DNA of 64,000 bases from Candidatus Berkiella aquae (GCF_001431295.2 NZ_LKAJ02000001.1:1922001-1986000); one strand, 5' to 3'; shown: positions 32,463 through 42,316, numbered from the stretch's first letter. Notes: generated from the sequence alone by a model not told the origin. Numbers and translations: made by a program.

Positions 32463-32612
32463 AGCTACCTCTTATCTAAAAATACTTAACAAAGTTCGAT
32501 TAGTTATAATGATTTTTTCAAACAATGCAGCATTTTCTGGACAAACTGTTTTCTTCTTAAGATTAAAGGCTACCCAATTAAAGATGTACAAGCACTCAGG
32601 AAAATACCGTAC

Positions 32613-33524
32613 TTATCTAATACTCGATAAATAAGCACGCCTATTTTTAAGTGAGATTTCTGCAAATTCTTCAATACTAACATCAACGCTCATACCCTGT
32701 TCTAGTGATGAATAATACCTAGGTAAGTAAGGGGAAAGATTAGTCGAAAAGTCTATCGTTTCAATAGATTCACGATAGAAATCAGCTGAGACTAACGTTA
32801 AACTAGGATCGATAGCTTGCAACATGGCAAGACCATATTCATATATTGCTCTATCATGATAGACATGCATATTAAAGAGATAACCACCACTAGAATCATT
32901 GTTAAATTGAATTGGAAATAAGCAATTGCTTACTGTATTACTAGGATCAGCGCTCAGAAAATTGATTAATTGAATTAATCTTCCCGCTAGATAATAAGCA
33001 TTGTTAACTCGTTGCCATCGATAATCTGAGCTATCATCACCCATGTCTTCAGAATAAGCATTTGCAGAAACTTTTTGGCTTTTTAGAAAATTGTGCGCTT
33101 GCTGAGGTTCAAAGCAAAACTCATCATCGACAAAAATTGTACGAGGTAAATCATCAACATTAACGATCTTAAGTAAATCTTTAACCTTCACTCTGGATGA
33201 GATTAGAGTTTGGTCATCCTTTGAACGAACAATCAACGTTGGTTTTATTAATTGATAACCACCTTCACCTAAGGCTAAAATTAAGAGTTTTTTAATCAAT
33301 TCTTTATCTCTCACTTTAGTGCCAGAACTAAAGAATGAAACTTCAACATTGTCATAAGAATAGAGCCTTTTTAGTAAAGGGATAATTCCTGGAAAGATAT
33401 AATAAAGATGATTATTTACACTGAGCACTGCGCCATTTCTTAAAAAATGGAATTCCCTATTTATTAAAGTGCAGCGATCGGCAAGAACATTATCAATATC
33501 TAGTACAATATGAATTTTAGCCAT
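32613..33524 (-). CDS. HAD-superfamily FCP1/NIF-like phosphatase
   Basis: A 303-aa protein. HAD motif I is VLDIDNVLAD (Asp9 and Asp11), motif II is SFFSSGTKVRD, the motif III Lys lies around KVKDLL, and motif IV is TIFVDDEFCFEPQQAHNF. The order with FPGIIPLLKRL matches the NLI-interacting/FCP1-type phosphatases (pattern PG...LL..L, then VDD....Q..N), which in eukaryotes act on phosphoserine in proteins. The C-terminal 120 residues are unassigned. AAGGA lies nine bases before ATG 33524; the TTG two codons upstream is rejected. A host-directed protein phosphatase is plausible but inferred. Confidence 0.75.
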   Translation of the reverse strand: MAKIHIVLDIDNVLADRCTLINREFHFLRNGAVLSVNNHLYYIFPGIIPLLKRLYSYDNVEVSFFSSGTKVRDKELIKKLLILALGEGGYQLIKPTLIVRSKDDQTLISSRVKVKDLLKIVNVDDLPRTIFVDDEFCFEPQQAHNFLKSQKVSANAYSEDMGDDSSDYRWQRVNNAYYLAGRLIQLINFLSADPSNTVSNCLFPIQFNNDSSGGYLFNMHVYHDRAIYEYGLAMLQAIDPSLTLVSADFYRESIETIDFSTNLSPYLPRYYSSLEQGMSVDVSIEEFAEISLKNRRAYLSSIR

Positions 33525-33555
33525 GATCAAACGATCCTTGTTTAACTAAGAATGA

Positions 33556-34095
33556 TTAAACTATCCCTCGATATTTTGCTAAAGGTGATTCCTTTTCCAA
33601 AGAAGGTGAAGATGAGCTTGAGGAAGAGAAGGAAAAACGGCTTAATGTGTTAGTAACATTATGATACGTTGTGCTAAAGAAACATTCAGCTGAAAACGAC
33701 GGAGCAGTTTCTGTCTCTGTTTCCAGTAATTCTAGTGTTTGGGGCGTTTCAGGCACATGCCGTTCAAAAATACTAGAATAAGCCAAATCTAAATAATGAT
33801 AAAAAATAATGAGCATTATTTCACCGTCGAGCTGAGTTTCTATCCTATGAAATATCTCATCTAATTTTATAGTGGGGTCTAATTCTCTTATTATCTTGAT
33901 GAGTTCCCCTGCCTGTAAACATATCTCATGAAATTGATTAATGTGGCTTTGGTTGAATTCCGATGATAAATCAGTTTGCAACGATGTTAATTTTTTAGCT
34001 TCATCTAACCGTTTATAGAGTTCTTCTATCTTAGATTCAATCGCAATATTAATAATATCAATTGAAATTTCGTCAGATGGGCCATTAACAGACAC
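33556..34095 (-). CDS. hypothetical helical protein with Ser-rich tail, 179 aa
   Basis: The GTG start is preceded by GAGGAG ten bases upstream. Residues 1-115 are helical and acidic; the tail contains a run of nine Ser residues (about 155-165). It lies 31 bases upstream of the phosphatase on the same strand, so they probably form an operon. No family is recognised. Confidence 0.6.
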   Translation of the reverse strand: MSVNGPSDEISIDIINIAIESKIEELYKRLDEAKKLTSLQTDLSSEFNQSHINQFHEICLQAGELIKIIRELDPTIKLDEIFHRIETQLDGEIMLIIFYHYLDLAYSSIFERHVPETPQTLELLETETETAPSFSAECFFSTTYHNVTNTLSRFSFSSSSSSSPSLEKESPLAKYRGIV

Positions 34096-34211
34096 TTGAT
34101 AGCTACTCCTCGGGGAAAAAGTTGCGAAACTTACTGAGGGAGCTGCAATTATAAATTTTAGAGATGAAAAGTAAATAAGAAGAATTCTTAGGTGTACTTA
34201 ATATTGCTAGG

Positions 34212-34320
34212 ATGTCACGAAGCGATCCCTACTTCCTGCCACCCCGGGTTCCACTCACTTGCCTTACGGCGCGTTCGCTTTACCTGGGGCTATTAAATCG
34301 CAGCTACCGCTGCTTAACAT
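34212..34320. repeat. GC-rich REP-like inverted repeat
   Basis: Much more GC-rich than its surroundings. ACCCCGGG and CCTGGGGCT face each other about 45 bases apart and form an imperfect stem, with the smaller hairpin GCAGCTACCGCTGC next to the stop of the 1107-aa gene. Neighbouring family 1 and 2 repeats are different. A terminator or REP role is inferred. Confidence 0.4.
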
Positions 34321-37300
34321 TTAGAAACCACCTTGTAAATTAGGTTTTGCTTTAACAGACTTTGCTGTTGATTGACGTAATTTTGGCGTAGGCTCACTGC
34401 TTGATTTTACAAGAAAATCACTCAAGGTAGGTTGGCTTGGTTTACGCCAGCCAGGACTACTTTTAGCCCTAGATTGATTATATTGAGGTACCACAGCAGT
34501 CTTAGGCACTTTATCACTTCTAGCATAATTCTGCTGAGGCATTGAAACTTTTTCTCTCGTTTCATCTCGCCCTTTATGATGACGTCTTTGTTGCTCAACC
34601 GCGCGTTTTAGCTCAACTTGAACATTAACTTGATAGTTTCTAAAATCAATGTAGTACATTTCAAATAATGCTTTTACTGAATTGGTAAAACAACTTTTTT
34701 CTATATCAGAAAATGTTCCTTGATAAGTATTACAAAAAGAGTCAACCACTTCTTCAGCAGCTTGAGATAATGAATTGGTCATTCCAACTCTTTGGTAAAA
34801 CTCTGGCAACAGTAAAAGCCCTAAAATGGAATAAGGCGTATATAATTCCTCTCGTCCTGCATCCGATATAGAATCAATTTCCGACATTTTATTATGCAGA
34901 TATCCCCAATAACACTCCCAAGGAAAGTTACTAAAATCAATGCTTGTAGGAGGCGTCATAAAACCATAAATATACAAATATAGTAACCCTGATAAATGAC
35001 AGCCTGCTTTTCCATTTAAGAAAAAACTGCTTAGTTTTTTCATGTATTTACCAAATGGCAAATGAGTCATGTTTTGGGCATTACTATAAATGGCAGGGAA
35101 ATAGTCAGAGCTAATACATTTATTAACGTGATTGGCACCCTGAATCAGACGTAAAATTCGAGATGGGTCTTCTGCTAAACGCTCATTGACATCGCCTATC
35201 ATCACTAAATAGGGTTTGTCCAAATCAGCAATATTACCCAATAAATCATAAACCCTCCCTTCACGATCTGCAATGAAGGCATTGATGGTGAGATCGCGTC
35301 TTCTTAATTCTGCCTCTAATGAAAGCTCGGTACAGAGAATATCCATATCCCTGATTTCAAAGAGCCCCAAAATAAATGGATTTTCTACGCAGGGTTCTTT
35401 TAAAATCTCTGCCAATAGTGATTCCGGGCAATTCGTAATAATATCAACGTCATTGGATGGAATGTTTAGCAAACCATCTCGAACATAACCGCCAACAACA
35501 ACTGCCCAGTATCCCGCTTTATTGAGTAGCGTTAGCATTTTAGCCACTTCTGGCTTTATTGGAATTGTTAGTCCGGTAGGAGCAATCGGCAAATGAACAT
35601 TCACCGGCTCATCGTCAACAATGATAGATTCGACAATAGTTGGGATGGTCGTTTCATGGATCGAAGAAGATGCTTTTGCTGGCACTTTCTCATCATCATC
35701 TTGCTTTTGGATATCCACTTCAAGCACAGGCAATGCCACAGGCAGAACGACCTCAGCCTCAGCAATACCTTCTTGTTCTTTCACATTCAATTCTTGCATA
35801 AACGTTGTGGTCAATAGCGCAGCTGGAGCCACAAACGTCGTATCTGTTTCAACACTAGCAACATTCACTTCATCTGACACCAATACCAAATTAGCTAATA
35901 AATGGGTGGTATCCTCTATTGTTTCCTCTAATAAAGGTAATGCCTCTTTTTCAGCAGATTTTTCGTCTTGGTTGTGGGGTAGTGCCTTATTCTGTTTACC
36001 TTTAGTTGAAAGCAGCAAACTCGGCGCTCCTTGCACACTACTTTTTTGATGACGCGCCCTTTGTTTCTTACTTTGTGGTTTTTGAGGAGATGTTTTTGCA
36101 ACAGAGGGGACAGTTTGTGATACCTTAGTTAAGCTGCTACTGGCTGATTTTACTTTAATCGGTTCCTCTGATTGAATTTTTAAATCAGACAATAAAGCCG
36201 TGACTTCTTCTACCGGTTGCAGCTGTGGCGCTTGCTTTTTAGGGATTTCTACAGGCACGATCTTAATGCTTTGTGCCGCTTGCTTTGCTAGCGCTTCTTT
36301 AGCTTCTTTAGCTTCTTTAGCTTCTTTAGCTTCTTTAGCCTCATTCGCTTTTTGTAAAGCTATCAGTTTTAACCGGGTTTCAATGGATCTTTTAACCAGG
36401 TCTTCCAAGCATTCACAAAGTAGCTTAGTAACCATCACGGTTTTAGTCGATTGGGCAAATAAGTTTTTCCAAGTTAACAATAGCTTATCAATATACGGCA
36501 ATAAGACTAACGCTTGAGTAAGTGATACTTGTTCAATTTGTAATACATAAGCCCAACTCTGGTGAAAATCCATATTCACTTCTGTTAAGGTTTGAATATC
36601 ATCCAGCTTGCGTGAAGCATTTTTTAAGGTTAATGCCCCCATATCTTGAATCACCTGTTCCAGGTTAAGGCTATAATCCTGGGATGGGGCTTGTTCTTTT
36701 AATCTCGTAAGAGCAGCTAACATGAGTGCTGTCGACATATTTCCACTTTTATACATAGCAAGTAGCATTTGCTCTGCAAATGATGGATTATAAGCGGATA
36801 ACCAATCGAGTTTTTTTTGTAATCCCTCTTTTAAGGCATGCTCTACGGATGCTTGTTCATAATGAGCCACTTTCACTATTTGAGGAATTCTTTCACCGAG
36901 TTTTGCTATCATAGCGGCTGCATTGTCATGCGCTTGTGCTGATATTGCTTCGGCCCCCACCAATTTGTTTATAAAGCAAATATCTAATTGAATATTGATA
37001 AGATTTTCAAATCCTTTCCAAATTTTAGTTTTGGCTCCCTCTAACAAGTGTTGGGATAAGGTTGATTTCTTTTCTTGTACTACATTTTCCAAAAAAGCAG
37101 CATAATAAGGCGTATGTTTAATAACAATTTGCCTATATTGTTTTTCTAATTCTAGTAAAAGCAGGTTTTCACCTATCGGAGCAATATTGTTACCTAAAAT
37201 GGTTTTTATAAATTTATAAGAATTTGTTACATCTTCCCAAAGAGCATTATGCAATTGTAATGTCACCTCTTCACAATCAAGGTGATGGGGAACAACGCAT

Positions 37301-37644
37301 TCGAGCAAATAATGAATAATATTGATTTTTTTATTCATTGATAATAATGTCGAATTGATTGCTTCAAATGTTTGTGGCGTACTCATCATAGCCAACTGCG
37401 TTTCAAGCACTTTTGTTTGCAGCAGCTTAAGCAGCTCCTTCAGCAGCAGCTTGGTACGGGACGTGTTCGTCAAATAAGATTGATACTTTTTATCGAGTAC
37501 CTGATATTGCGGATTGCCAGATATCGCCTGGACCTTTGCTACATCATTAAAAAGCCTTTGGGCAGTTTCCTGGTATTTCTTGAAGTATTGCTGGCTATTA
37601 GAACTAGAAGAGGAAACAGTTTGGGCACGAACACCTTTTTTCAT
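34321..37644 (-). CDS. 1107-aa protein: long helical region fused to a PcnB/CCA-type nucleotidyltransferase domain
   Basis: Residues 1-430 are helical with no recognised fold. Residues about 440-455 are an EAK triplet run. A Ser/Lys/Glu-rich linker extends to about 690. From about 695 to 900 there is a poly(A)-polymerase/CCA-adding nucleotidyltransferase head: VVVGGYVRDGLL (718-727), the catalytic pair D732-x-D734 (NDVDIIT) and RRRDLTINAF (about 783-792), then DPSRILRLIQ of the neck. The tail is basic and disordered. Ordinary PcnB and Cca are about 400-460 aa with the head near the N-terminus, so this is a specialised paralogue. The substrate (RNA 3' end or a protein, as for some polymerase-beta-fold toxins) is unknown. 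Confidence 0.8.
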   Translation of the reverse strand: MKKGVRAQTVSSSSSNSQQYFKKYQETAQRLFNDVAKVQAISGNPQYQVLDKKYQSYLTNTSRTKLLLKELLKLLQTKVLETQLAMMSTPQTFEAINSTLLSMNKKINIIHYLLECVVPHHLDCEEVTLQLHNALWEDVTNSYKFIKTILGNNIAPIGENLLLLELEKQYRQIVIKHTPYYAAFLENVVQEKKSTLSQHLLEGAKTKIWKGFENLINIQLDICFINKLVGAEAISAQAHDNAAAMIAKLGERIPQIVKVAHYEQASVEHALKEGLQKKLDWLSAYNPSFAEQMLLAMYKSGNMSTALMLAALTRLKEQAPSQDYSLNLEQVIQDMGALTLKNASRKLDDIQTLTEVNMDFHQSWAYVLQIEQVSLTQALVLLPYIDKLLLTWKNLFAQSTKTVMVTKLLCECLEDLVKRSIETRLKLIALQKANEAKEAKEAKEAKEAKEALAKQAAQSIKIVPVEIPKKQAPQLQPVEEVTALLSDLKIQSEEPIKVKSASSSLTKVSQTVPSVAKTSPQKPQSKKQRARHQKSSVQGAPSLLLSTKGKQNKALPHNQDEKSAEKEALPLLEETIEDTTHLLANLVLVSDEVNVASVETDTTFVAPAALLTTTFMQELNVKEQEGIAEAEVVLPVALPVLEVDIQKQDDDEKVPAKASSSIHETTIPTIVESIIVDDEPVNVHLPIAPTGLTIPIKPEVAKMLTLLNKAGYWAVVVGGYVRDGLLNIPSNDVDIITNCPESLLAEILKEPCVENPFILGLFEIRDMDILCTELSLEAELRRRDLTINAFIADREGRVYDLLGNIADLDKPYLVMIGDVNERLAEDPSRILRLIQGANHVNKCISSDYFPAIYSNAQNMTHLPFGKYMKKLSSFFLNGKAGCHLSGLLYLYIYGFMTPPTSIDFSNFPWECYWGYLHNKMSEIDSISDAGREELYTPYSILGLLLLPEFYQRVGMTNSLSQAAEEVVDSFCNTYQGTFSDIEKSCFTNSVKALFEMYYIDFRNYQVNVQVELKRAVEQQRRHHKGRDETREKVSMPQQNYARSDKVPKTAVVPQYNQSRAKSSPGWRKPSQPTLSDFLVKSSSEPTPKLRQSTAKSVKAKPNLQGGF
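36293..36337. repeat. 9-bp microsatellite inside the nucleotidyltransferase gene
   Basis: Five perfect copies of GCTTCTTTA, encoding EAK triplets on the minus strand. As a multiple of three it changes length without frameshift. Confidence 0.9.
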
Positions 37645-37873
37645 AATGACTTCTTTTTAATATATTTTGGAAATCTCCCTGACTTAATATGTAACGCCCA
37701 TCCCTTCGGTACAAAGGGGCGCAAGTTTACCATTATAGAGGACTTCTCCAAAGCTCTTTTTGAATCAAAGATGGGGACGGGTGTCTTTATTGGAGGATCT
37801 ATCGCGTGACCGGTGTGATTGACGTTAATAAACTATAAGCTTTCACTCTCCTCTAGAGATTAATTAGATAAGA

Positions 37874-37896
37874 CAAAGAGGGCGATGCCCTCTTTG
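37874..37896 (-). terminator. intrinsic terminator of the HtrA/PDZ gene
   Basis: CAAAGAGGGC-GAT-GCCCTCTTTG is a perfect 10-bp stem with a 3-base loop, 17 bases after the stop on the minus strand, followed by a T-rich TCTTATCTAATT. Confidence 0.88.
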
Positions 37897-37912
37897 CTAG
37901 ATAACGTAGAAA

Positions 37913-40900
37913 TTATGCACCTAATCTCGGATTAGTTCTCGATTCAGCAATCTTCTCAACAATATCAGTTCTTTTGGTATAATTGGTGTTGGATATCCTA
38001 AAAATAAATTTTTGTTCAGGCCTAATGCATTTACTAGATTTACATTCAAGCTCAAATATTTTAGTCTCTGAATCATTGACAAATTTGCAAACATCATCTA
38101 AAGAACGAATTGGCGTGCCATTTATCTTATTCAAAAATAATAATTCCTTATTATTTTTTTTAATGCCAGATAATTCTTTCAGCGCTCCTGGCAATATTTC
38201 AAGAATAGCGACTTTAGTGCTTTCATCTCTTCGCTGTTTTTGCAATTTACTGGCGTAATAAACTAATGAAGGTGATAAACCTGATGAAGTTGAAGGAATA
38301 CTTTGAATGACCCCTTCATCAAAATTACACAGCATGAGTTTTTCACTAAAAATAATCACTGGCGCGTCATTGTTATCTTTTCGTACACTACTAATTTTAG
38401 TATGAAGTGGCCAAGTACTGTCAACATGCGTATGAATAATGCATTCTTTCCCATTACGCATCACATTAATGGAGATAGGATCGCCGATTTCTTGTAATTC
38501 AAAGAACAGTCGACATGAAATGTCATTTCCTTCAATAGAAATTGTTCCTTTCCCACTCACGGGGTAAATGCGTTGTTCCTTATCAATTAATTCAAGCAAA
38601 ATATCACCGATTTCAAGCCCGGAAATATTACCGTTTAGCGCACAAATTTTTGCTCCGATTAAGCAGTCTGGTTCTAATCCATGCGCTTGTTTTAATTTTC
38701 GATCAGTGATAAGCATGAGATCAAATGGAACACCAGGCAAAGCTGGATAAGGACTATGAACAGCATCGCCATGGTGCATTTGTTTTAGCATTTTATTGAG
38801 AAATATAACAGGTCTTGAGAAATTAGATAATTGGGCAGCCCTTGAACCCATTGAATGGATACCAATAACAGCACCCGTATTCATATCAATAACAGGCCCT
38901 CCACTATTTCCGCCACTGGTAGCAGCATTATATTGAATGACTAATTTATTACGTTCGAGATAACCAATCGTCGTCACTTGACCAATTTGAATTTTAGAAT
39001 TCGTTTTATCTCCTGCCGCAGCGCCAGGAAATCCTATCACCGCAATCTTACTCTGCAGTTTTGGGAAAAGCGATGCACTATCCAAACTTAAAGGATAAGC
39101 TATTTCGTCAAATTCCTTTTGCAAATCAGGATGCACCTGCAAAACAGCTATATCATGCTCATTATTTAACATTAATATTTGCAGTTCGAAATCTTTCGAT
39201 TGCATTGGAAAATTGGCTTTTAGTTGCGTTTCGACGGTGTATCCTAAAACATGCGCACAAGTGATAATATAATTCTTGTTTTCATAGCGAATGATAAAGC
39301 CACTACCTGTGCCGTTTGAATCAATACCATATTGCAAAGGGTTAGTGTAAGAGCGTGCTCTTATTGTGGCATGTAAAAATAATACGCTATACTTACTTGC
39401 TTCTTCAATTGAAAAATGATTAGTTCTAGCTTCTGTTACTTCTCTTTTGCATTCTGGTATGCTTCTGCTTTCATAGCGATACAAGCATGTGGCAGATCTT
39501 TTTGCAGGATCGGTATTTAACAATGAAAGAGCGGATAAAGATTCTTTCATCGCAGACCATTGAACACTGTCACTAAAACGTCTAGTAATAGATTTTGTTG
39601 CTAAAACCTCATCATTCTCTTCATCTGACATTTTAATCCCATGAGCCCTAACGGTTCCGTCACCCATCGTTCCTTCAAGATCGTAATGAGAACCAACAGG
39701 TATTTTTGTCATCAAATCAATCAACATGCCTAAATTTCTAATAGGCATTCCATCCACTTTTTTCAAAACAAATGGTACAGTAGGTGCAACATTAAAAGGG
39801 CGCCCATCCGCACTAAATAGTGTATTATTCGTTAGTGTTTCTGTGATTAATATCGTTTCACTATCTTCATGCTTCGGAAATCTATAGCTCTTTCCTAAAC
39901 TATGACTATTTTCTGGTTTTAAATTGGGGATGTGCAGTATGTTACTTTGCGTAACTAATTGTAAATATAAATGGCTATTGGCCACTTGGAATACAATACT
40001 ATTGACTATGGCAAATTTACCATCACTTTTCATATGATTAATGGGTTGTGAAAATAATTTTTTATCTACTTCAATTTCACATCTTTGCCGATCACGATAT
40101 AAAGTAAAACTTAATTTATCTGCTTCTGTCAGAAGCCCTATTGCCGCTATACTAATGTTACCCAAAGTAGGATGTTTGATATGTTGGCACTCAATCGTTG
40201 CTCCATTAATCTCAATTAAAATATCCCCTCTGCGAAACGGATACCCTGCATAAGATGGGCAATCTTGAATGCTACACCCATAAGATTGTTTTTCTTTTGC
40301 GACCGCTTCTTCAGGAAGATATAAATGATAATTGTCTGAAGTAAGATCCATTAATTCAAATTTGATATGTGGATAATGAATATAAAGGCTTTGGCTATCC
40401 GTTAATAACAATCTCATCATATATTGAATATGAAAAACTGAAACCACATATTTATCAGCAGCATTAATCATATAAGCAATTAATTTGCCTTCATTATTTA
40501 AAATTGGACCAGGCTTTGACAAGCCATTTTCGACTTCGACATTTTGAGATAATGAAAAACAAAATTGACCATCGAAACGAAATCGCTTCGCTTTAAGAGT
40601 TGTGATCACATCTTTTTGACTTCTAAGATCTTTTTGAAAAAGATTGACATCCTCTGAATCTTTGACTTCAAAATCATTAGCCAACTTCACGGCTTGCTCA
40701 TGGAAACGATGAAAAACACCAGGGGTTTTGGACTTTAAAATAATCAAACGTGTTTTTGCACAAATCATTACAGGTTCTAATTCTATACGTTCCCCTTTAT
40801 CTACAGCTGTTAACTGTAAATCTTCAATTTTTCTAAGAACTAATTCATTAACATTAAGTCCAGCAACCAGTCCAAATTCTCCTGGTTTATATTCAATAAG

Positions 40901-41002
40901 CGTACCGATCTTATTTGTACTTCCATATTCCATCGGCATATCAAGATAAGGTTGCAGGGAGTTAAAGCCAACATAGGCAAGTTCTAAAGGGAAGGTTTTC
41001 AT
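37913..41002 (-). CDS. large trypsin-like (HtrA/Deg-type) serine protease with several PDZ-like domains, 1029 aa
   Basis: The start at 41002 has ACGGAAAAAAAT upstream; the longer TTG frame is rejected. A chymotrypsin-fold protease lies at about 560-760 with His584 (ITCAHVLG), Asp617 (EHDIAVLQV) and Ser700 (SGGNSGGPVID). PDZ-like segments surround it: FRRGDILIEINGATIE (about 265), LKKVDGMPIRNLGMLIDLM (about 420), LEIGDILLELID (about 810) and NKINGTPIRSLDDVCKF (about 980). Ordinary HtrA is about 450 aa with a signal peptide and C-terminal PDZ; this one has PDZ on both sides and no signal peptide, recalling plant Deg9-type or injected proteases. A strong terminator follows. Confidence 0.85.
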   Translation of the reverse strand: MKTFPLELAYVGFNSLQPYLDMPMEYGSTNKIGTLIEYKPGEFGLVAGLNVNELVLRKIEDLQLTAVDKGERIELEPVMICAKTRLIILKSKTPGVFHRFHEQAVKLANDFEVKDSEDVNLFQKDLRSQKDVITTLKAKRFRFDGQFCFSLSQNVEVENGLSKPGPILNNEGKLIAYMINAADKYVVSVFHIQYMMRLLLTDSQSLYIHYPHIKFELMDLTSDNYHLYLPEEAVAKEKQSYGCSIQDCPSYAGYPFRRGDILIEINGATIECQHIKHPTLGNISIAAIGLLTEADKLSFTLYRDRQRCEIEVDKKLFSQPINHMKSDGKFAIVNSIVFQVANSHLYLQLVTQSNILHIPNLKPENSHSLGKSYRFPKHEDSETILITETLTNNTLFSADGRPFNVAPTVPFVLKKVDGMPIRNLGMLIDLMTKIPVGSHYDLEGTMGDGTVRAHGIKMSDEENDEVLATKSITRRFSDSVQWSAMKESLSALSLLNTDPAKRSATCLYRYESRSIPECKREVTEARTNHFSIEEASKYSVLFLHATIRARSYTNPLQYGIDSNGTGSGFIIRYENKNYIITCAHVLGYTVETQLKANFPMQSKDFELQILMLNNEHDIAVLQVHPDLQKEFDEIAYPLSLDSASLFPKLQSKIAVIGFPGAAAGDKTNSKIQIGQVTTIGYLERNKLVIQYNAATSGGNSGGPVIDMNTGAVIGIHSMGSRAAQLSNFSRPVIFLNKMLKQMHHGDAVHSPYPALPGVPFDLMLITDRKLKQAHGLEPDCLIGAKICALNGNISGLEIGDILLELIDKEQRIYPVSGKGTISIEGNDISCRLFFELQEIGDPISINVMRNGKECIIHTHVDSTWPLHTKISSVRKDNNDAPVIIFSEKLMLCNFDEGVIQSIPSTSSGLSPSLVYYASKLQKQRRDESTKVAILEILPGALKELSGIKKNNKELLFLNKINGTPIRSLDDVCKFVNDSETKIFELECKSSKCIRPEQKFIFRISNTNYTKRTDIVEKIAESRTNPRLGA

Positions 41003-41165
41003 ATTTTTTTCCGTAGAATTTTCAACGGACGAAATTACATCACATTTCACTCTCAATGTTAATTATAATTTTTTATTCTACGAACTTTATTAAAAAAACT
41101 GAAGAAGATCGAACATTTTCCTTATTTGTTCGATCTATTTTCTTTCATTTACTTTCTCATTCGAA

Positions 41166-41936
41166 CTAATGTTCACGTTTTAATTTTTCAACCCAAAGCT
41201 TGGTTGCTCCAAGCACCGCTGCTGGCAATACAAAAAAATTAATAAAGGGAATACTGCTAATAGCACAAACAGCTAAACCAAATCCTAAACACAGTGCTTT
41301 GTTTGTTTTAAAAGCCTTTATTAATAACGCAAATTTGACGTGTTCATTATCAGCTGGATAATCGATATATTGAATCGCCATCATCCAAGCGGCAAACCAA
41401 TAAAGCAGAATGGGGGTTAACAGATTAAACGGTGGGATAAAATATAAAATGACTGAAATTGCACCAACTAAAAGTCCCCGAGGAAGATAATACAAAAATT
41501 TTTGCCCTTCACGCAGTAAGGATGCACCCACTGTTTGCAACAATGGACGAGATGGCAAGGTTTCCCCTAATACCTTGGCATACGATTCACTCAACAAACC
41601 ATTAAAAGGCGCTGCAGCAACATTAGCACAAATCGTTGCCAGCACCGCGCTGATACCCAGAAAAAGCACCAATAAAGAGGTGATAATAAATCCTTTAATA
41701 AAGGAGAGAATCCCCCCTATCCATTGCAGCCAAGAGGGCCAGGAGCTCACAGTCAATATACTTAATTTATGGTTAAGGTAATGAATACCTAGATAAAATA
41801 ACACACCAAAAATAATGAAATTGATCAAAAGCGGTACATAAATATACGGTTTGATATGAGGATGGGTGTAAACTTTAAAGCCCTGCAGCAGATATTTTGC
41901 ACCCTGTATAAAATCAGATTGCCTTGTTGCCAACAT
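41166..41936 (-). CDS. CysZ/EI24-like membrane protein
   Basis: A 256-aa integral membrane protein with about four to six hydrophobic helices. The N-terminal motif FIQGAKYLLQGFKVYTHPHI, the FNGLLSE segment after helix 2 and the IQYIDYP motif (about residue 180) are hallmarks of the EI24/CysZ family. In Escherichia coli CysZ takes up sulfate; many homologues have no proven role. The gene stands alone, with no cysteine-biosynthesis neighbours. Confidence 0.85.
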   Translation of the reverse strand: MLATRQSDFIQGAKYLLQGFKVYTHPHIKPYIYVPLLINFIIFGVLFYLGIHYLNHKLSILTVSSWPSWLQWIGGILSFIKGFIITSLLVLFLGISAVLATICANVAAAPFNGLLSESYAKVLGETLPSRPLLQTVGASLLREGQKFLYYLPRGLLVGAISVILYFIPPFNLLTPILLYWFAAWMMAIQYIDYPADNEHVKFALLIKAFKTNKALCLGFGLAVCAISSIPFINFFVLPAAVLGATKLWVEKLKREH

Positions 41937-42029
41937 ATTGCCTATTAAAAATCTGGATATCTATTAGCAAGGATAGCAACAAAATCGCCGTACTAGACTA
42001 TCTTCCTCAAAGTCTAATACGGCATGATA

Positions 42030-42305
42030 TTACATGATTGAACAGCGGCGTTTCGATGGTTTATGTTCTAGATTTTCTAGTTCTTTAAATACCAGTTCTA
42101 AGGTTGGCAGAACATTGTCAATATTGGGCACTATTTGAAAAACAGTCTCAACAAAATTGCGATAACGCTCTAATCCTTCTGGGCCATATTGACGTTTAAA
42201 AGCCGCTCTTAGCGGACAATTATGACGATAACCATCCTTGTATTCTTTTTCAAGAAGTGGATAAAAGCGTTCAATTTCTTCTTTGGTAAAACCACCCAAA
42301 GCCAT
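42030..42305 (-). CDS. small protein with C-terminal CaaX box (CSIM), 91 aa
   Basis: The start at 42305 follows GGGG five bases upstream and aligns with the paralogue at 42317. The body (FTKEEIERFYPLLEKEYKDG, then LERYRNFVETVF, LPTLELV) is helical. The protein ends KRRCSIM: a polybasic patch and a perfect Cys-aliphatic-aliphatic-X box. Met at the last position is the farnesyltransferase preference in eukaryotes. Bacteria lack protein prenyltransferases, so the motif suggests lipidation by a host cell. It lies 11 bases after the paralogue on the same strand. Translocation is inferred. Confidence 0.75.
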   Translation of the reverse strand: MALGGFTKEEIERFYPLLEKEYKDGYRHNCPLRAAFKRQYGPEGLERYRNFVETVFQIVPNIDNVLPTLELVFKELENLEHKPSKRRCSIM

Positions 42306-42316
42306 AACTACCCCAT

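Noticed and set aside
35621-36049. 142-aa plus-strand frame inside the nucleotidyltransferase gene
   Set aside because: Antisense to the low-complexity linker of a clearly coding minus-strand gene; Ser/Thr/Ala-rich shadow.
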